Positions 1 through 7,924 are shown, counted from the first letter of the stretch. The stretch is 16,911 bases of DNA from Actinomycetota bacterium (GCA_009703445.1 WLGA01000009.1:1-16911); one strand, 5' to 3'. The notes: a model not told the origin generated them from the letters alone. Numbers and translations are program-made.

Positions 1-2
1 GT

Positions 3-647
3 TCAGACAACCTCAGCCAAATGCAAGAGCGCATCCTGGAGTTCATCATTCGCTCGAAGGATCAGAGCGGCTATACGCCATCCCTGCGTGAAATCGGTGA
101 CGAGGTGGGCCTCAAGGCAGTCTCGAGCGTAAAGTACCAGCTAGAGCAGCTGAAGGACGCGCACTACATCTCATTCGACGCCAACACCGCCCGCGCCATT
201 CGCGTCCTAATCGAGCCAGAGGGCTTGTATGACGGCCAGACCGCACAGTCAGACAACCCGACTCCCTACGGCGAAGCAGCAATGGTGCCGATGGTTGGCC
301 GCATTGCCGCGGGTATTCCAATCACCGCAGACCAGAACGTAGAAGAAATCTTCCCGTTGCCTCGGCAGCTCGTCGGAAAGGGCGACCTGTTCTTGTTGAA
401 GGTAGTCGGTGAGTCGATGATCGATGCAGCCATCTGCGATGGTGACTGGGTTGTCGTTCGTTCACAGCAGACCGCTGAGAACGGTGACATCGTCGCTGCG
501 ATGCTGGAAGAAGAAGCAACCGTAAAGACTTTCAAGCAGCGAGATGGCCACACCTGGCTATTGCCACGCAACTCTGAGTTCGAGCCGATTCTTGGAGACC
601 ACGCGGTCATCCTTGGCAAGGTAGTCGCAGTACTTCGCTCTATCTAA
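3..647 (+). CDS. lexA: SOS repressor LexA (5' end outside window)
   Basis: LexA represses DNA-damage genes and cleaves itself when activated RecA filaments form. The reading frame is open to the left edge. The codons before the ATG at 21 read SDNLSQ and continue the usual LexA N-terminus (LT.RQ..ILEFI), so the true start is probably upstream of the window. Numbered from the ATG at 21: a winged-helix DNA-binding domain at about residues 1-65 (GYTPSLREIGDEVGL, then SSVKYQLEQL), a linker, the Ala97-Gly98 autocleavage site in GRIAAGIP, the catalytic Ser132 in VGESMID and Lys169 in ATVKTF. All parts needed for self-cleavage are present. It converges on hflX with three bases between the stop codons. 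Its partner recA lies in the same window with a matching operator. The lexA promoter is not visible. Confidence 0.96.
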   Translation, partial: SDNLSQMQERILEFIIRSKDQSGYTPSLREIGDEVGLKAVSSVKYQLEQLKDAHYISFDANTARAIRVLIEPEGLYDGQTAQSDNPTPYGEAAMVPMVGRIAAGIPITADQNVEEIFPLPRQLVGKGDLFLLKVVGESMIDAAICDGDWVVVRSQQTAENGDIVAAMLEEEATVKTFKQRDGHTWLLPRNSEFEPILGDHAVILGKVVAVLRSI

Positions 648-657
648 GTCTTAGATA
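641..657. repeat. 17-bp palindrome spanning the lexA and hflX stop codons
   Basis: TATCTAAG-T-CTTAGATA has perfect 8-base arms around T649. It contains the TAA of lexA (645-647) and, on the other strand, the TAA of hflX (651-653). Both genes end in ATC-TAA (Ile-stop), which produces the symmetry. It could be a short bidirectional 3'-end structure, but the stem is AT-rich and a 3-5 base loop would use up part of the arms. It is not a typical terminator. Confidence 0.6.
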
Positions 658-2171
658 ACCAATCTAAATAGCGCCAGTTCGGCAGCCATCTCGGGCTTGA
701 CCATGGCGCGAACAAAGGTGCCGCCTTCTCGGTAATCGAGAACCAAAATTCGGCTGTTCAGGTGTAGGCGAGACACAAGGTCTCCCCTGTCGTAAGGAAT
801 CAAGACCGCAACCTCAACGTTTGGCTCCGGCAATAGCTCAGCGATGCGCTGAAGCAGTTCTTCCATGCCCTCGCCGGTTCGCGCGGACACCCCAATAGAC
901 CCGGGCTCCATGCCGCGCAGTGCCATTCGCTGGGTTTCGTCGGCCAGGTCGATCTTGTTGAACACGATGAGTTCGGTGATTCCGCGAGCACCAACATCAC
1001 CAATCACGTCCCGAACGGTTGCTATTTGGCTGCCTGGATCCGGATGCGAGGCGTCTACAACGTGGACAATCAAATCTGAGTCGGCGATTTCCTCGAGGGT
1101 TGAACGGAACGCCTCGACCAGCTGGTGTGGAAGATTACGCACAAAACCAACGGTGTCCGCGAGGGTGTAGTCGCGACCATCCGGGGTCTTTGTCTTTCGA
1201 ACCGTTGGGTCAAGAGTTGCAAACAATGCGTTCTGCACTAGAACTCCGGCCGAAGTCATCTTGTTTAGCAAGGATGATTTACCCGCGTTGGTATAACCCG
1301 CGATGGCAACGGCTGGGACCTGGTTTTTCTTTCGGCTAGCGCGCTTGGTTTCACGAGCCGGCTCCATCTCAACAATCTGCTTGCGAAGCTTGGCCATCCG
1401 GGTGTTGATGCGGCGGCGGTCGAGTTCGATCTTGGTTTCACCGGGACCACGAGAACCCATGCCGACACCACCGGCGGCTTGGCCACCGGCTTGGCGAGAC
1501 ATAGATTCACCCCAACCGCGAAGACGCGGCAAAAGGTATTCGAGTTGAGCCAACTCGACCTGGGCTTTACCCTCTCGAGACTTGGCGTGCTGAGCGAAAA
1601 TGTCGAGAATCACGGCCGTGCGGTCAACAACCTTGACCTTGACGACATCCTCGAGGTTTCGACGTTGGCTCGGGGCGAGTTCGGTGTCTGCAATCACGGT
1701 GTCGGCACCAGAGCTGACTACGAGTTCGCGAAGTTCTTCGGCTTTACCTTTGCCGAGATAGGTGGCCGGGTCTGGATAACTGCGGCGCTGCAGCAACCCG
1801 TCGAGCACAGTTGAACCGGCGGTTTCGGCGAGCGCGGCCAGTTCACGCAATGAGTTTTCGGAGTCTTCAAGCGAGTTTGAACCCCAAAGCCCGATGAGCA
1901 GCACCTTTTCGAGGCGCAACTGGCGATATTCAACATCCGTGATGTCTTGGAGTTCGGTGGACAGGCCGTTGACCCGGCGCAACGAGGTGCGGTCCTGGAG
2001 GTCCTGCTGGTCACCATCCGAGGCTGAGTAACCGTGGGTGTCATCGGCACCCAGCGCTACTGCGCGCTCTCCCCTGCGCAGAATGCGGTCGATGACTTCG
2101 TCACCGCGAGATGAAAAAGACGCCTTGGAACTATCGGCGACGTCCTCGTTTTCAAACTGCTTGTCATTCAT
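651..2171 (-). CDS. hflX: Ribosome-associated GTPase HflX
   Basis: HflX is a translational GTPase-family protein that binds and splits stalled 70S ribosomes under stress. Numbered from the ATG at 2171 (506 aa): a variable acidic N-terminal stretch of about 75 residues, the HflX N-terminal domain (TYLGKGKAEEL near 137-147, then ELAPSQRRNLE), a Gly-rich linker and coiled region (GGVGMGSRGPGETKIE), then the G domain with G1 GYTNAGKSS (292-300), G3 DTVGF (339-343) and G4 NKID (405-408), and a short C-terminal domain. An in-frame GTG at 2183 would add four residues. The ATG is preferred because the GTG falls inside a likely -10 element (TAGTGT), and neither start has a Shine-Dalgarno. It is convergent with lexA and divergent from the methyltransferase gene. 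M. tuberculosis also has hflX next to dapF. Confidence 0.95.
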   Translation of the reverse strand: MNDKQFENEDVADSSKASFSSRGDEVIDRILRRGERAVALGADDTHGYSASDGDQQDLQDRTSLRRVNGLSTELQDITDVEYRQLRLEKVLLIGLWGSNSLEDSENSLRELAALAETAGSTVLDGLLQRRSYPDPATYLGKGKAEELRELVVSSGADTVIADTELAPSQRRNLEDVVKVKVVDRTAVILDIFAQHAKSREGKAQVELAQLEYLLPRLRGWGESMSRQAGGQAAGGVGMGSRGPGETKIELDRRRINTRMAKLRKQIVEMEPARETKRASRKKNQVPAVAIAGYTNAGKSSLLNKMTSAGVLVQNALFATLDPTVRKTKTPDGRDYTLADTVGFVRNLPHQLVEAFRSTLEEIADSDLIVHVVDASHPDPGSQIATVRDVIGDVGARGITELIVFNKIDLADETQRMALRGMEPGSIGVSARTGEGMEELLQRIAELLPEPNVEVAVLIPYDRGDLVSRLHLNSRILVLDYREGGTFVRAMVKPEMAAELALFRLVI

Positions 2172-2189
2172 TACGACTAACACTAGTTT
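2161..2189 (+). promoter_or_regulatory. Candidate promoter for the methyltransferase gene
   Basis: TTGTCA (2161-2166), a 17-base spacer and TAGTTT (2184-2189) match a housekeeping -35/-10 pair. Transcription would start near 2196, leaving a 5' leader of about 19 bases with AGGG (2203-2206) eight bases before the ATG at 2215. The -35 lies inside the hflX coding start. An alternative is TAGGGT at 2202-2207 acting as a leaderless -10 seven bases before the ATG. Confidence 0.5.
2180..2185 (-). promoter_or_regulatory. Possible -10 element for hflX
   Basis: The minus strand reads TAGTGT, then eight bases, then the hflX ATG at 2171. This fits a TAnnnT -10 giving a leaderless or nearly leaderless mRNA, in line with the absent Shine-Dalgarno. 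I see no good -35. It overlaps the plus-strand -10 candidate by two bases. Confidence 0.35.
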
Positions 2190-2214
2190 GCCTATCTGTA
2201 ATAGGGTTTCGAAT

Positions 2215-2826
2215 ATGTCCTCTGATCACTACTTTTCGGAGGCCCCAGACAGCAAGTTCAAGCCCAAAGAAATCCAAGTAGAAATTGACGGCCGCGCCGT
2301 TTCGGTTACTACCGCTGGTGGCATCTTTAGCCCGGATCACATCGATCAGGGAACTCTTGTACTTCTTGACCACCTGGATGAGGTGCCGCCTAGCGGAAAC
2401 CTTCTGGATGTTGGTTGCGGTTGGGGCCCGATTGCCCTCTCGCTGGCGTCACGTGCGCCTCAGGCGACGGTTTGGGCTATCGATGTGAATCAGCGTTCGC
2501 TAGACCTAACGGCGGCCAACGCTGCCCGTCTTGGGCTAAAGAACGTCAAGGTGGCTCGCCCCGAGGATGTGCCTGCCGAGCTTCGATTCAGCGGCATCTG
2601 GTCGAACCCGCCAATTCGCGTTGGCAAGGATGTCCTCCACGAGATTTTGCAGACTTGGTTACCCCGGCTTGAAGAATCGGCCGAGGCATACCTAGTGGTT
2701 CAGAAGAACCTGGGCGCAGATTCTCTTCACCGCTGGCTGGAAGATGAGATGCCGGTTGGCTTTTCTACGATTCGAGTGGAAACCGCCAAGGGTTTTCGCG
2801 TGCTGCGAGTAAAGAACCGCGTATAG
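2215..2826 (+). CDS. Class I SAM-dependent methyltransferase (RsmC-like small domain)
   Basis: This is a 203-residue methyltransferase with a Rossmann fold. The SAM-binding motif I is LLDVGCGWGPIALSLA (about 63-78), an acidic residue follows the second strand (VWAIDVN, about 87-92), and the catalytic motif NPPIR sits at 131-135. N-P-P-hydrophobic motifs belong to enzymes that methylate exocyclic amino groups of guanine or adenine. The best family match is the C-terminal half of RsmC/RlmG (16S or 23S rRNA m2G), but the protein lacks their N-terminal half, so the substrate is uncertain; tRNA or rRNA is my inference. The ATG at 2215 is chosen over upstream in-frame codons because those would lie inside hflX and because AGGG precedes this ATG. 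It converges on dapF with a nine-base gap. I see no terminator there. Confidence 0.85.
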   Translation: MSSDHYFSEAPDSKFKPKEIQVEIDGRAVSVTTAGGIFSPDHIDQGTLVLLDHLDEVPPSGNLLDVGCGWGPIALSLASRAPQATVWAIDVNQRSLDLTAANAARLGLKNVKVARPEDVPAELRFSGIWSNPPIRVGKDVLHEILQTWLPRLEESAEAYLVVQKNLGADSLHRWLEDEMPVGFSTIRVETAKGFRVLRVKNRV

Positions 2827-2835
2827 CGCTTTGGC

Positions 2836-3741
2836 TTAGCTTCGCGAGTGGCGAGGCTTTAGTTCATCCAGGTTGATGACGCCATCAAAAACAAGTTCGG
2901 CTGCACCGCTTAGACCGATGTGCTCGCCGTCTTCGGCTGCAAACATTCGAACGCCGAGCACTCCACCCGGAACGGTGACCTTCCACTGATTCGGAGCTCC
3001 CTGGCCAGCCCAGTGACGAGTTGCCAACGCTGCGGCAACAATGCCGGTGCCACAAGAGAGAGTCTCCCCCGCTCCTCGTTCATAGACGCGCATGGTGATT
3101 GAGCCAACGCCGTTGGCGACCATGGGTTCGGCCGGAACAACGAACTCAATGTTCGCGCCAGCTTCTGGAACCGGGATGATTTCAGGCAGTTCGGTTAGAT
3201 CGAGGGTTGCAAGTTCTTTGGGCTCAGCTAGCGCAACAACCACGTGTGGGTTGCCCACGTTGATGCCTTGCCCTGGGCGAGGCACCTCGAGGTTGTGGGC
3301 CTTCACCAAGACTTCGTCTTCTAGCTTCCAGCGCCCAAGGTCGACAACGAAGCCGGCAAGATTGCGTTGAATGTCTTTGACGCCGGCACGGGTGCCGATC
3401 GAAAGCGTCTCACCCTCCGGCAAGTCAACAAGACCTTTTTCGGTTAGATAGCGGGCGAACACACGGGTTCCGTTGCCGCACATTTCGGCGGTTGACCCAT
3501 CCGAGTTGTAATAGTCCATGAACCAGGTGGCGCCGGGTTCTTCTGCCAATGTTGCGGCACCTTCCGGAAGGTTTTCTGACTTGATTACGCGAATCAAACC
3601 ATCGCCACCGATGCCGAATTGGCGGTCACAAATCTGTGCAATCTGCTCTGAGGTCAGCGAAATCTCGCCCTCGGCATCGAGAAACAACACGAAGTCGTTG
3701 CCGGTGCCGTGACCCTTAGTGAAAGAAAGCAGATTTGACAT
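2836..3741 (-). CDS. dapF: Diaminopimelate epimerase DapF
   Basis: DapF converts LL- to meso-diaminopimelate, the penultimate step of lysine synthesis, in the cytoplasm without a cofactor. The 301-residue protein shows both halves of the pseudo-symmetric fold with the two catalytic cysteines, Cys88 in NSDGSTAEMCGNGTR and Cys230 in GAGETLSCGTG. Other family motifs are GNDFV near the N-terminus and QFGIGGDGLI. It is the last gene of the recA-recX-miaB-miaA-dapF series, nine bases after the miaA stop. There is no Shine-Dalgarno. Instead TAGGCT lies exactly six bases before the ATG, so the gene may also have its own leaderless transcript. Confidence 0.96.
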   Translation of the reverse strand: MSNLLSFTKGHGTGNDFVLFLDAEGEISLTSEQIAQICDRQFGIGGDGLIRVIKSENLPEGAATLAEEPGATWFMDYYNSDGSTAEMCGNGTRVFARYLTEKGLVDLPEGETLSIGTRAGVKDIQRNLAGFVVDLGRWKLEDEVLVKAHNLEVPRPGQGINVGNPHVVVALAEPKELATLDLTELPEIIPVPEAGANIEFVVPAEPMVANGVGSITMRVYERGAGETLSCGTGIVAAALATRHWAGQGAPNQWKVTVPGGVLGVRMFAAEDGEHIGLSGAAELVFDGVINLDELKPRHSRS

Positions 3742-3747
3742 GGTTCA

Positions 3748-3753
3748 AGCCTA
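3748..3753 (-). promoter_or_regulatory. Putative leaderless -10 element of dapF
   Basis: The minus strand reads TAGGCT-TGAACC-ATG. The first three bases of TAGGCT are the miaA stop codon. TAnnnT six to seven bases before a start codon without a Shine-Dalgarno is the known actinobacterial leaderless layout. The 15 bases differ at only two positions from those of dapA (TAGGCT-TAGACC-ATG). Confidence 0.45.
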
Positions 3754-4680
3754 AAGGCTCAGCCACTCATCGACCAGAGCCCGCGCCTTGGAGGTTGCCT
3801 GCGGGTCTAGGTAGTCGAGCCATTGGATGCGCTGATCACGACGGAACCAGGACATCTGACGGCGTGCATATTTTTGAGTTAGCCTCACCGTGTCTGCAAT
3901 CGCTTCACTCTCGGTTATCTCACCATCGATTTGCCTGATGGCTTGCGCATAGCCGATCGCCACCGAGCTGGTCTTTCCATCACGGATACCCTTCGGCTCA
4001 AGCGCTTTGACCTCGTCAATTAGCCCCTGTTGCCACATTTTGTGAACTCGCGTTTCGAGCCGTGCACGAAGGTTTTCCCGGTCACCATTGATGCCGATTT
4101 CGAGCACCGGCTGCCAGTCCTCGGGCACCTCCGGAAGTGCGGCTGCGAATGGCTCTCCGGTCAGCGTCACAATCTCAATCGCGCGAACACTTCGGCGGCC
4201 ATTTTCGGGGATGATTCGGCTCGCAGCAATCGGGTCGAGTGCCTTGAGTCGCCTGTGCATCTCGTGCGGACCAACATCGATGAGATCTTGCTCGAGTTTT
4301 GCTCGAAGCGCCTCATCGCGTGCGGGGAACTCAAACATGTTGAGCACCGCGGCGACATACAGCATCGAGCCACCAACAAGGATGGGGGTAATTCCGTCAC
4401 CCTGGAGTTTGGTGATTAGCGGCCTCGCGATTTGCTGGTATTCCGCGGCTGTGGACTCGTCGGTGATTTCGAGAAAGTCGAATAAGTGGTGAGTGATGCC
4501 TTGGCGTTCGGCCAGGGTCAACTTGGCGGTGCCAACGTCCATGCCCTTATAGAACTGCATGGAATCAGAATTAATGATTTCGGCTCTGCCGCCCTTGGCG
4601 ATGACGTGTTTTGCAATGTCGATGGCCAGGGCCGACTTGCCGGCGCCGGTCGGGCCAACGACGGCGATTAGCTTGGTCAT
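3751..4680 (-). CDS. miaA: tRNA dimethylallyltransferase MiaA
   Basis: MiaA transfers a dimethylallyl group from DMAPP to N6 of A37 in tRNAs that read codons starting with U, giving i6A. The product is 309 aa. The P-loop GPTGAGKS is at residues 9-16, followed by the substrate-binding DSMQFYKGMDVGTAKL, then GGSMLYVAAVL, GRRSVRAIEI, and a C-terminal RQMSWFRRD segment that contacts tRNA. The ATG at 4680 is chosen because it starts the canonical MTKLIAVVGPTG and overlaps the miaB stop by one base (TAATG). That implies translational coupling and explains the missing Shine-Dalgarno. MiaB acts next on the same base, so the pair encodes consecutive steps. A longer frame upstream (to 4776) lies wholly within miaB and is not supported. 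Confidence 0.96.
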   Translation of the reverse strand: MTKLIAVVGPTGAGKSALAIDIAKHVIAKGGRAEIINSDSMQFYKGMDVGTAKLTLAERQGITHHLFDFLEITDESTAAEYQQIARPLITKLQGDGITPILVGGSMLYVAAVLNMFEFPARDEALRAKLEQDLIDVGPHEMHRRLKALDPIAASRIIPENGRRSVRAIEIVTLTGEPFAAALPEVPEDWQPVLEIGINGDRENLRARLETRVHKMWQQGLIDEVKALEPKGIRDGKTSSVAIGYAQAIRQIDGEITESEAIADTVRLTQKYARRQMSWFRRDQRIQWLDYLDPQATSKARALVDEWLSL

Positions 4681-6170
4681 TAGTGAGAGTGAGGCTTGCC
4701 GAGGCTTGGGAGGCCGAGTGAGACGCCGGTCTTGGCTCCTGTAGTGGCAGCGGCTCCCGGTGCTGGAACAGCACAACTAGCCGCCTCAGCGCGATCCCAC
4801 GCGTCGCCAGCGATGGTTCGACGCATCGAATATCCGGCGTCTGCGATCAGGTGATAAGGGCCAGCCTCGGTGATGGTCGCGGTAACTAGGTCACCAGGTC
4901 GAGGAGCCAGCGAGTCTGCAGGAACCTCAAAGTGCACCAGGCGGTTGTCTCGCCCACGCCCGCTCATTCGGTGCGTTGCGTCATCCTTGCGGCCGCCATT
5001 TGAAACCAAAACCTCGACGGTCTTGCCAATCAGGGCTTGGTTCTCTTCGAGCGAGATGCGATTCACAAGCTCGAGCAGGCGTTCGTAACGCTCCTGAACC
5101 ACAGCCTTTGGAAGCTGGTCTGGGAGCGTTGCAGCTGGAGTACCAGGGCGCTTCGAATACTGGAAGGTATAGGTAGCACCAAAACGCGCTTCTTCCACCA
5201 CTCTCATCGTCTCGAGGAAGTCTTCTTCGGTTTCGCCAGGGAACCCGACAATCAAGTCGGTTGTGATTGTGGCGTCTGGGATGGCCGCGCGCACACGATC
5301 GAGAATGCCAAGGTACTTGTCACTTCGGTAACTGCGGCGCATCTCTTTGAGGATTCGGTCGCTGCCCGACTGGAGCGGCATGTGCAGGGTTGGCATCACG
5401 TTTGGAGTTTCAGCCATGGCGTCGATCACGTCATCGGTGAATGCGGCTGGGTGAGGGCTAGTGAAACGCACTCGCTCTAGCCCCTCGATCTCACCGCAGG
5501 CGCGCAGCAGCTTGGCGAACGCACCCTTGTCGCCGAACTCGACACCATAAGTGTTCACGTTCTGACCGAGAAGAGTGATTTCGATAACACCTTCGGCAAC
5601 CAAGGCCTTGATTTCGGCGAGGATTTCGCCCGGGCGACGATCCTTTTCTTTGCCACGAAGGCTTGGAACGATGCAGAAAGTACAAGTGTTGTTGCAACCG
5701 ACTGAGATTGAAACCCAGGCTGCGTAGGTGGAGTCTCGTTTGGTTGGCAGATCAGACGGGAAGGTTTCCAGTGACTCGAGGATTTCAACCTGAGCCTCGT
5801 TGTTGTGACGAGCTCGCTCTAGAAGCGCCGGCAACGAACCAATGTTGTGCGTTCCAAATACGACATCAACCCAAGGCGCCTTCTTGACAATGGTGTCTCG
5901 GTCTTTTTGCGCCAGGCAACCACCGACAGCGATTTGAAGGCCGGGGTTTACTTCTTTGTGCTCCCACAGCTGGCCGAGGTTTCCGTAAAGTTTGTTGTCG
6001 GCGTTTTCACGAACGGCACAGGTATTGAAAACCACAACATCTGCCAGACCGTCTTCAACCGGAACGTAGCCAGCGCCCTCGAGCAGGCCAGATAGGCGCT
6101 CCGAGTCGTGAACGTTCATTTGGCAGCCGAAAGTGCGAACCTCGTAGCTGCGTTGGGTTGTTGTAGTCAT
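4680..6170 (-). CDS. miaB: tRNA-2-methylthio-N6-dimethylallyladenosine synthase MiaB
   Basis: MiaB is a radical-SAM methylthiotransferase that converts the i6A37 made by MiaA into ms2i6A37. In the 496-residue protein, the N-terminal UPF0004 domain has three cysteines for the auxiliary 4Fe-4S cluster: Cys16 (FGCQMN), Cys51 (FNTCAVRE) and Cys85 (VGGCLAQ). The radical-SAM motif CNNTCTFC supplies Cys159, Cys163 and Cys166. A TRAM RNA-binding domain lies at about 370-445. After it comes a tail of about 50 Ala/Gly/Pro-rich residues, which is not part of the catalytic core and is probably disordered. The gene follows recX after 28 bases and overlaps miaA by one base. No clear Shine-Dalgarno is seen. 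TAAAAT (6180-6185 on the minus strand) is a possible -10 nine bases before the ATG. Confidence 0.96.
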   Translation of the reverse strand: MTTTTQRSYEVRTFGCQMNVHDSERLSGLLEGAGYVPVEDGLADVVVFNTCAVRENADNKLYGNLGQLWEHKEVNPGLQIAVGGCLAQKDRDTIVKKAPWVDVVFGTHNIGSLPALLERARHNNEAQVEILESLETFPSDLPTKRDSTYAAWVSISVGCNNTCTFCIVPSLRGKEKDRRPGEILAEIKALVAEGVIEITLLGQNVNTYGVEFGDKGAFAKLLRACGEIEGLERVRFTSPHPAAFTDDVIDAMAETPNVMPTLHMPLQSGSDRILKEMRRSYRSDKYLGILDRVRAAIPDATITTDLIVGFPGETEEDFLETMRVVEEARFGATYTFQYSKRPGTPAATLPDQLPKAVVQERYERLLELVNRISLEENQALIGKTVEVLVSNGGRKDDATHRMSGRGRDNRLVHFEVPADSLAPRPGDLVTATITEAGPYHLIADAGYSMRRTIAGDAWDRAEAASCAVPAPGAAATTGAKTGVSLGLPSLGKPHSH

Positions 6171-6198
6171 TACTACTCGATTTTACGCCTTGGATTCG

Positions 6199-6801
6199 CT
6201 AGACGGGTTCGATCTGTGACTCTCCGAATTTGATGGCCGCAAAAACCACCGAGGATGGGTAACCCTTGCGCCCAAGGAAGCCGGCCAGTCGACGTTCGCG
6301 AACTTCGCGAGTTAGTGAACTCATTTGACGAATTCTGCGTGCAGCTAGTTCTTTGGCGGCTTCAAAGTCGTCCTCGGCGGTTATCGACTCAATAGCCGTC
6401 TCAACCAATGCAGCCGGAACCCCTTTTTCGTTTAGTTCGCGTTTGATGGCCGATTTTGAGAGCCCCTTGAAGTTTCTTCGACTATTGACAATGGTCTCGG
6501 CGTAGGCCTGATCGTCGATGAGCCCAACCTCGGTAAAACGCTCGAGAACTCGCTCGGCTATTTCGGTTGGTATCTCCCGGTTTTCAAGAATTTTGCGAAG
6601 TTGATGCGTTGATTTAGCGCTCCGGGCAAGCTGGTGAAGCAATACGTTGCGTGCACGCTGCTCTAGACGCTCTGGGGTAGGCGGCTTCTTTTCACGCTCT
6701 GGCTTGGCGCTTGAGTTTTCTTCGTCTTCGCCCCGAGAAGACGGAAAGCCTGACGATCTCTTTCGAGAACCGCCAGACCTTCCGCGTTGTTCAAAAGCCA
6801 T
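6199..6801 (-). CDS. recX: RecA-regulatory protein RecX
   Basis: RecX binds in the groove of RecA filaments and limits their extension and activity. The 200-residue protein has a charged, low-complexity N-terminal extension of about 48 residues (Arg/Lys/Glu/Ser-rich). It is followed by the typical series of three-helix repeats: RARNVLLHQLARSAKSTHQLR, then GLIDDQAYAE with the following RRNFKGLSKSAIKREL, then LAGFLGRKGYPSSVV. The start lies two bases after the recA stop, so recX is almost certainly co-transcribed with recA and lacks its own Shine-Dalgarno apart from the end of recA. The recA-recX order is common across bacteria. Confidence 0.94.
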   Translation of the reverse strand: MAFEQRGRSGGSRKRSSGFPSSRGEDEENSSAKPEREKKPPTPERLEQRARNVLLHQLARSAKSTHQLRKILENREIPTEIAERVLERFTEVGLIDDQAYAETIVNSRRNFKGLSKSAIKRELNEKGVPAALVETAIESITAEDDFEAAKELAARRIRQMSSLTREVRERRLAGFLGRKGYPSSVVFAAIKFGESQIEPV

Positions 6802-6803
6802 AA

Positions 6804-7868
6804 CTAGCCGGCTTTGGCTGCCTTAGCAGGAGCCTCAACCTCATCAGCTGGCAAGTCAGCCACTGCACGCGGGACACCGATTCCGAGCTTTGCCTTGATC
6901 TTCTTTTCGATCTCGTCGGCAACTGCACCGTTCTCGATTAGGTACTTGCGAGCGTTTTCCTTGCCCTGGCCGAGCTGCTCACCCTCGTAGGTGTACCAAG
7001 CGCCGGACTTCTTCACGATCTCTTGCTCGACACCGAAGTCAATAAGGCTGCCTTCGCGTGAGATTCCAACGCCGTAAATGATGTCGAATTCTGCCTGCTT
7101 GAAAGGAGCAGCCATCTTGTTCTTGACGACCTTGACGCGGGTGCGGTTTCCGACTGCGTCAACACCATCCTTCAAGGTTTCGATGCGACGGATATCTAGA
7201 CGGACCGAGGCATAGAACTTCAGCGCCTTACCACCGGCGGTGGTCTCAGGGCTACCGAAGAAGACACCAATCTTCTCTCGAAGCTGGTTGATGAAAATCA
7301 TGGTGGTTCCGGTGTTATTTAGCGCACCGGTTAGCTTGCGCAAAGCCTGTGACATGAGTCGAGCCTGGAGACCAACGTGTGAGTCACCCATCTCGCCTTC
7401 GATTTCGGCGCGTGGCACAAGGGCAGCAACCGAGTCGATGACGATGATGTCGATTGAGCCCGAACGAATGAGCATGTCGGCGATTTCAAGTGCCTGTTCA
7501 CCGGTGTCTGGCTGGCTGACTAGCAAAGCATCGGTGTCGACACCTAGAGCCTTTGCGTATTCAGGGTCAAGAGCGTGCTCGGCGTCAATGAATGCAGCAA
7601 TGCCTCCATTGCGCTGTGCGTTAGCGATTGCGTGCAACGCGACAGTGGTCTTACCTGAAGATTCAGGACCGTAGACCTCAATGATTCGGCCACGTGGAAG
7701 GCCGCCAATGCCAAGGGCAACGTCTAGAGCGATGGAGCCGGTTGGGATGACCTCAACCGGAGCGCGGTCATCCGAGCCGAGGCGCATAACTGAGCCCTTG
7801 CCGAACTGACGGTCGATCTGAGCTAGAGCAGTGTCGAGCGCTTTTTCGCGGTCTGATGGTGATGGCAT
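6804..7868 (-). CDS. recA: Recombinase RecA
   Basis: RecA is the strand-exchange ATPase of homologous recombination and the co-protease that triggers LexA cleavage. The product is 354 aa. The Walker A motif GPESSGKTT is at 67-75, Walker B is in IIVIDSVAALVP, and the MAW-like EIEGEMGDSHVG and loop-2 region FINQLREKIGVFFGSPETT are intact. There is no intein, unlike in M. tuberculosis. The ATG at 7868 has a Shine-Dalgarno GAGG (7875-7878) at six-base spacing. The 175-base upstream region carries two separate damage-type regulatory sites, described in their own entries. recX follows after two bases. Confidence 0.98.
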   Translation of the reverse strand: MPSPSDREKALDTALAQIDRQFGKGSVMRLGSDDRAPVEVIPTGSIALDVALGIGGLPRGRIIEVYGPESSGKTTVALHAIANAQRNGGIAAFIDAEHALDPEYAKALGVDTDALLVSQPDTGEQALEIADMLIRSGSIDIIVIDSVAALVPRAEIEGEMGDSHVGLQARLMSQALRKLTGALNNTGTTMIFINQLREKIGVFFGSPETTAGGKALKFYASVRLDIRRIETLKDGVDAVGNRTRVKVVKNKMAAPFKQAEFDIIYGVGISREGSLIDFGVEQEIVKKSGAWYTYEGEQLGQGKENARKYLIENGAVADEIEKKIKAKLGIGVPRAVADLPADEVEAPAKAAKAG

Positions 7869-7901
7869 GTTGTGCCTCGTCTTTCTTTGAATGTTGCTAT
7901 G

Positions 7902-7924
7902 ACACTACGAACAGGCACAGACAT
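7902..7924 (-). promoter_or_regulatory. LexA-independent damage promoter of recA (RecA-NDp/PafBC-type)
   Basis: The minus strand reads ATGTCTGTG, eight bases (CCTGTTCG), then TAGTGT. The published RecA-NDp consensus of mycobacterial damage genes, later linked to the activator PafBC, is TTGTCRGTG-N8-TAnnnT. Seven of the nine -35-like bases, the exact eight-base spacing and the TAnnnT all agree. Transcription would start near 7895, giving a leader of about 26 bases that contains the GAGG Shine-Dalgarno. Confidence 0.7.

Noticed and set aside
2038..2214. N-terminal extension of the methyltransferase frame over hflX
   Set aside because: The extra 59 codons are antisense to hflX, resemble no family sequence, and the ATG at 2215 has an upstream AGGG.
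4681..4776. N-terminal extension of the miaA frame
   Set aside because: It lies within the miaB 3' end, has unrelated composition, and the MiaA fold begins at MTKLIAVVGPTG with a TAATG overlap.
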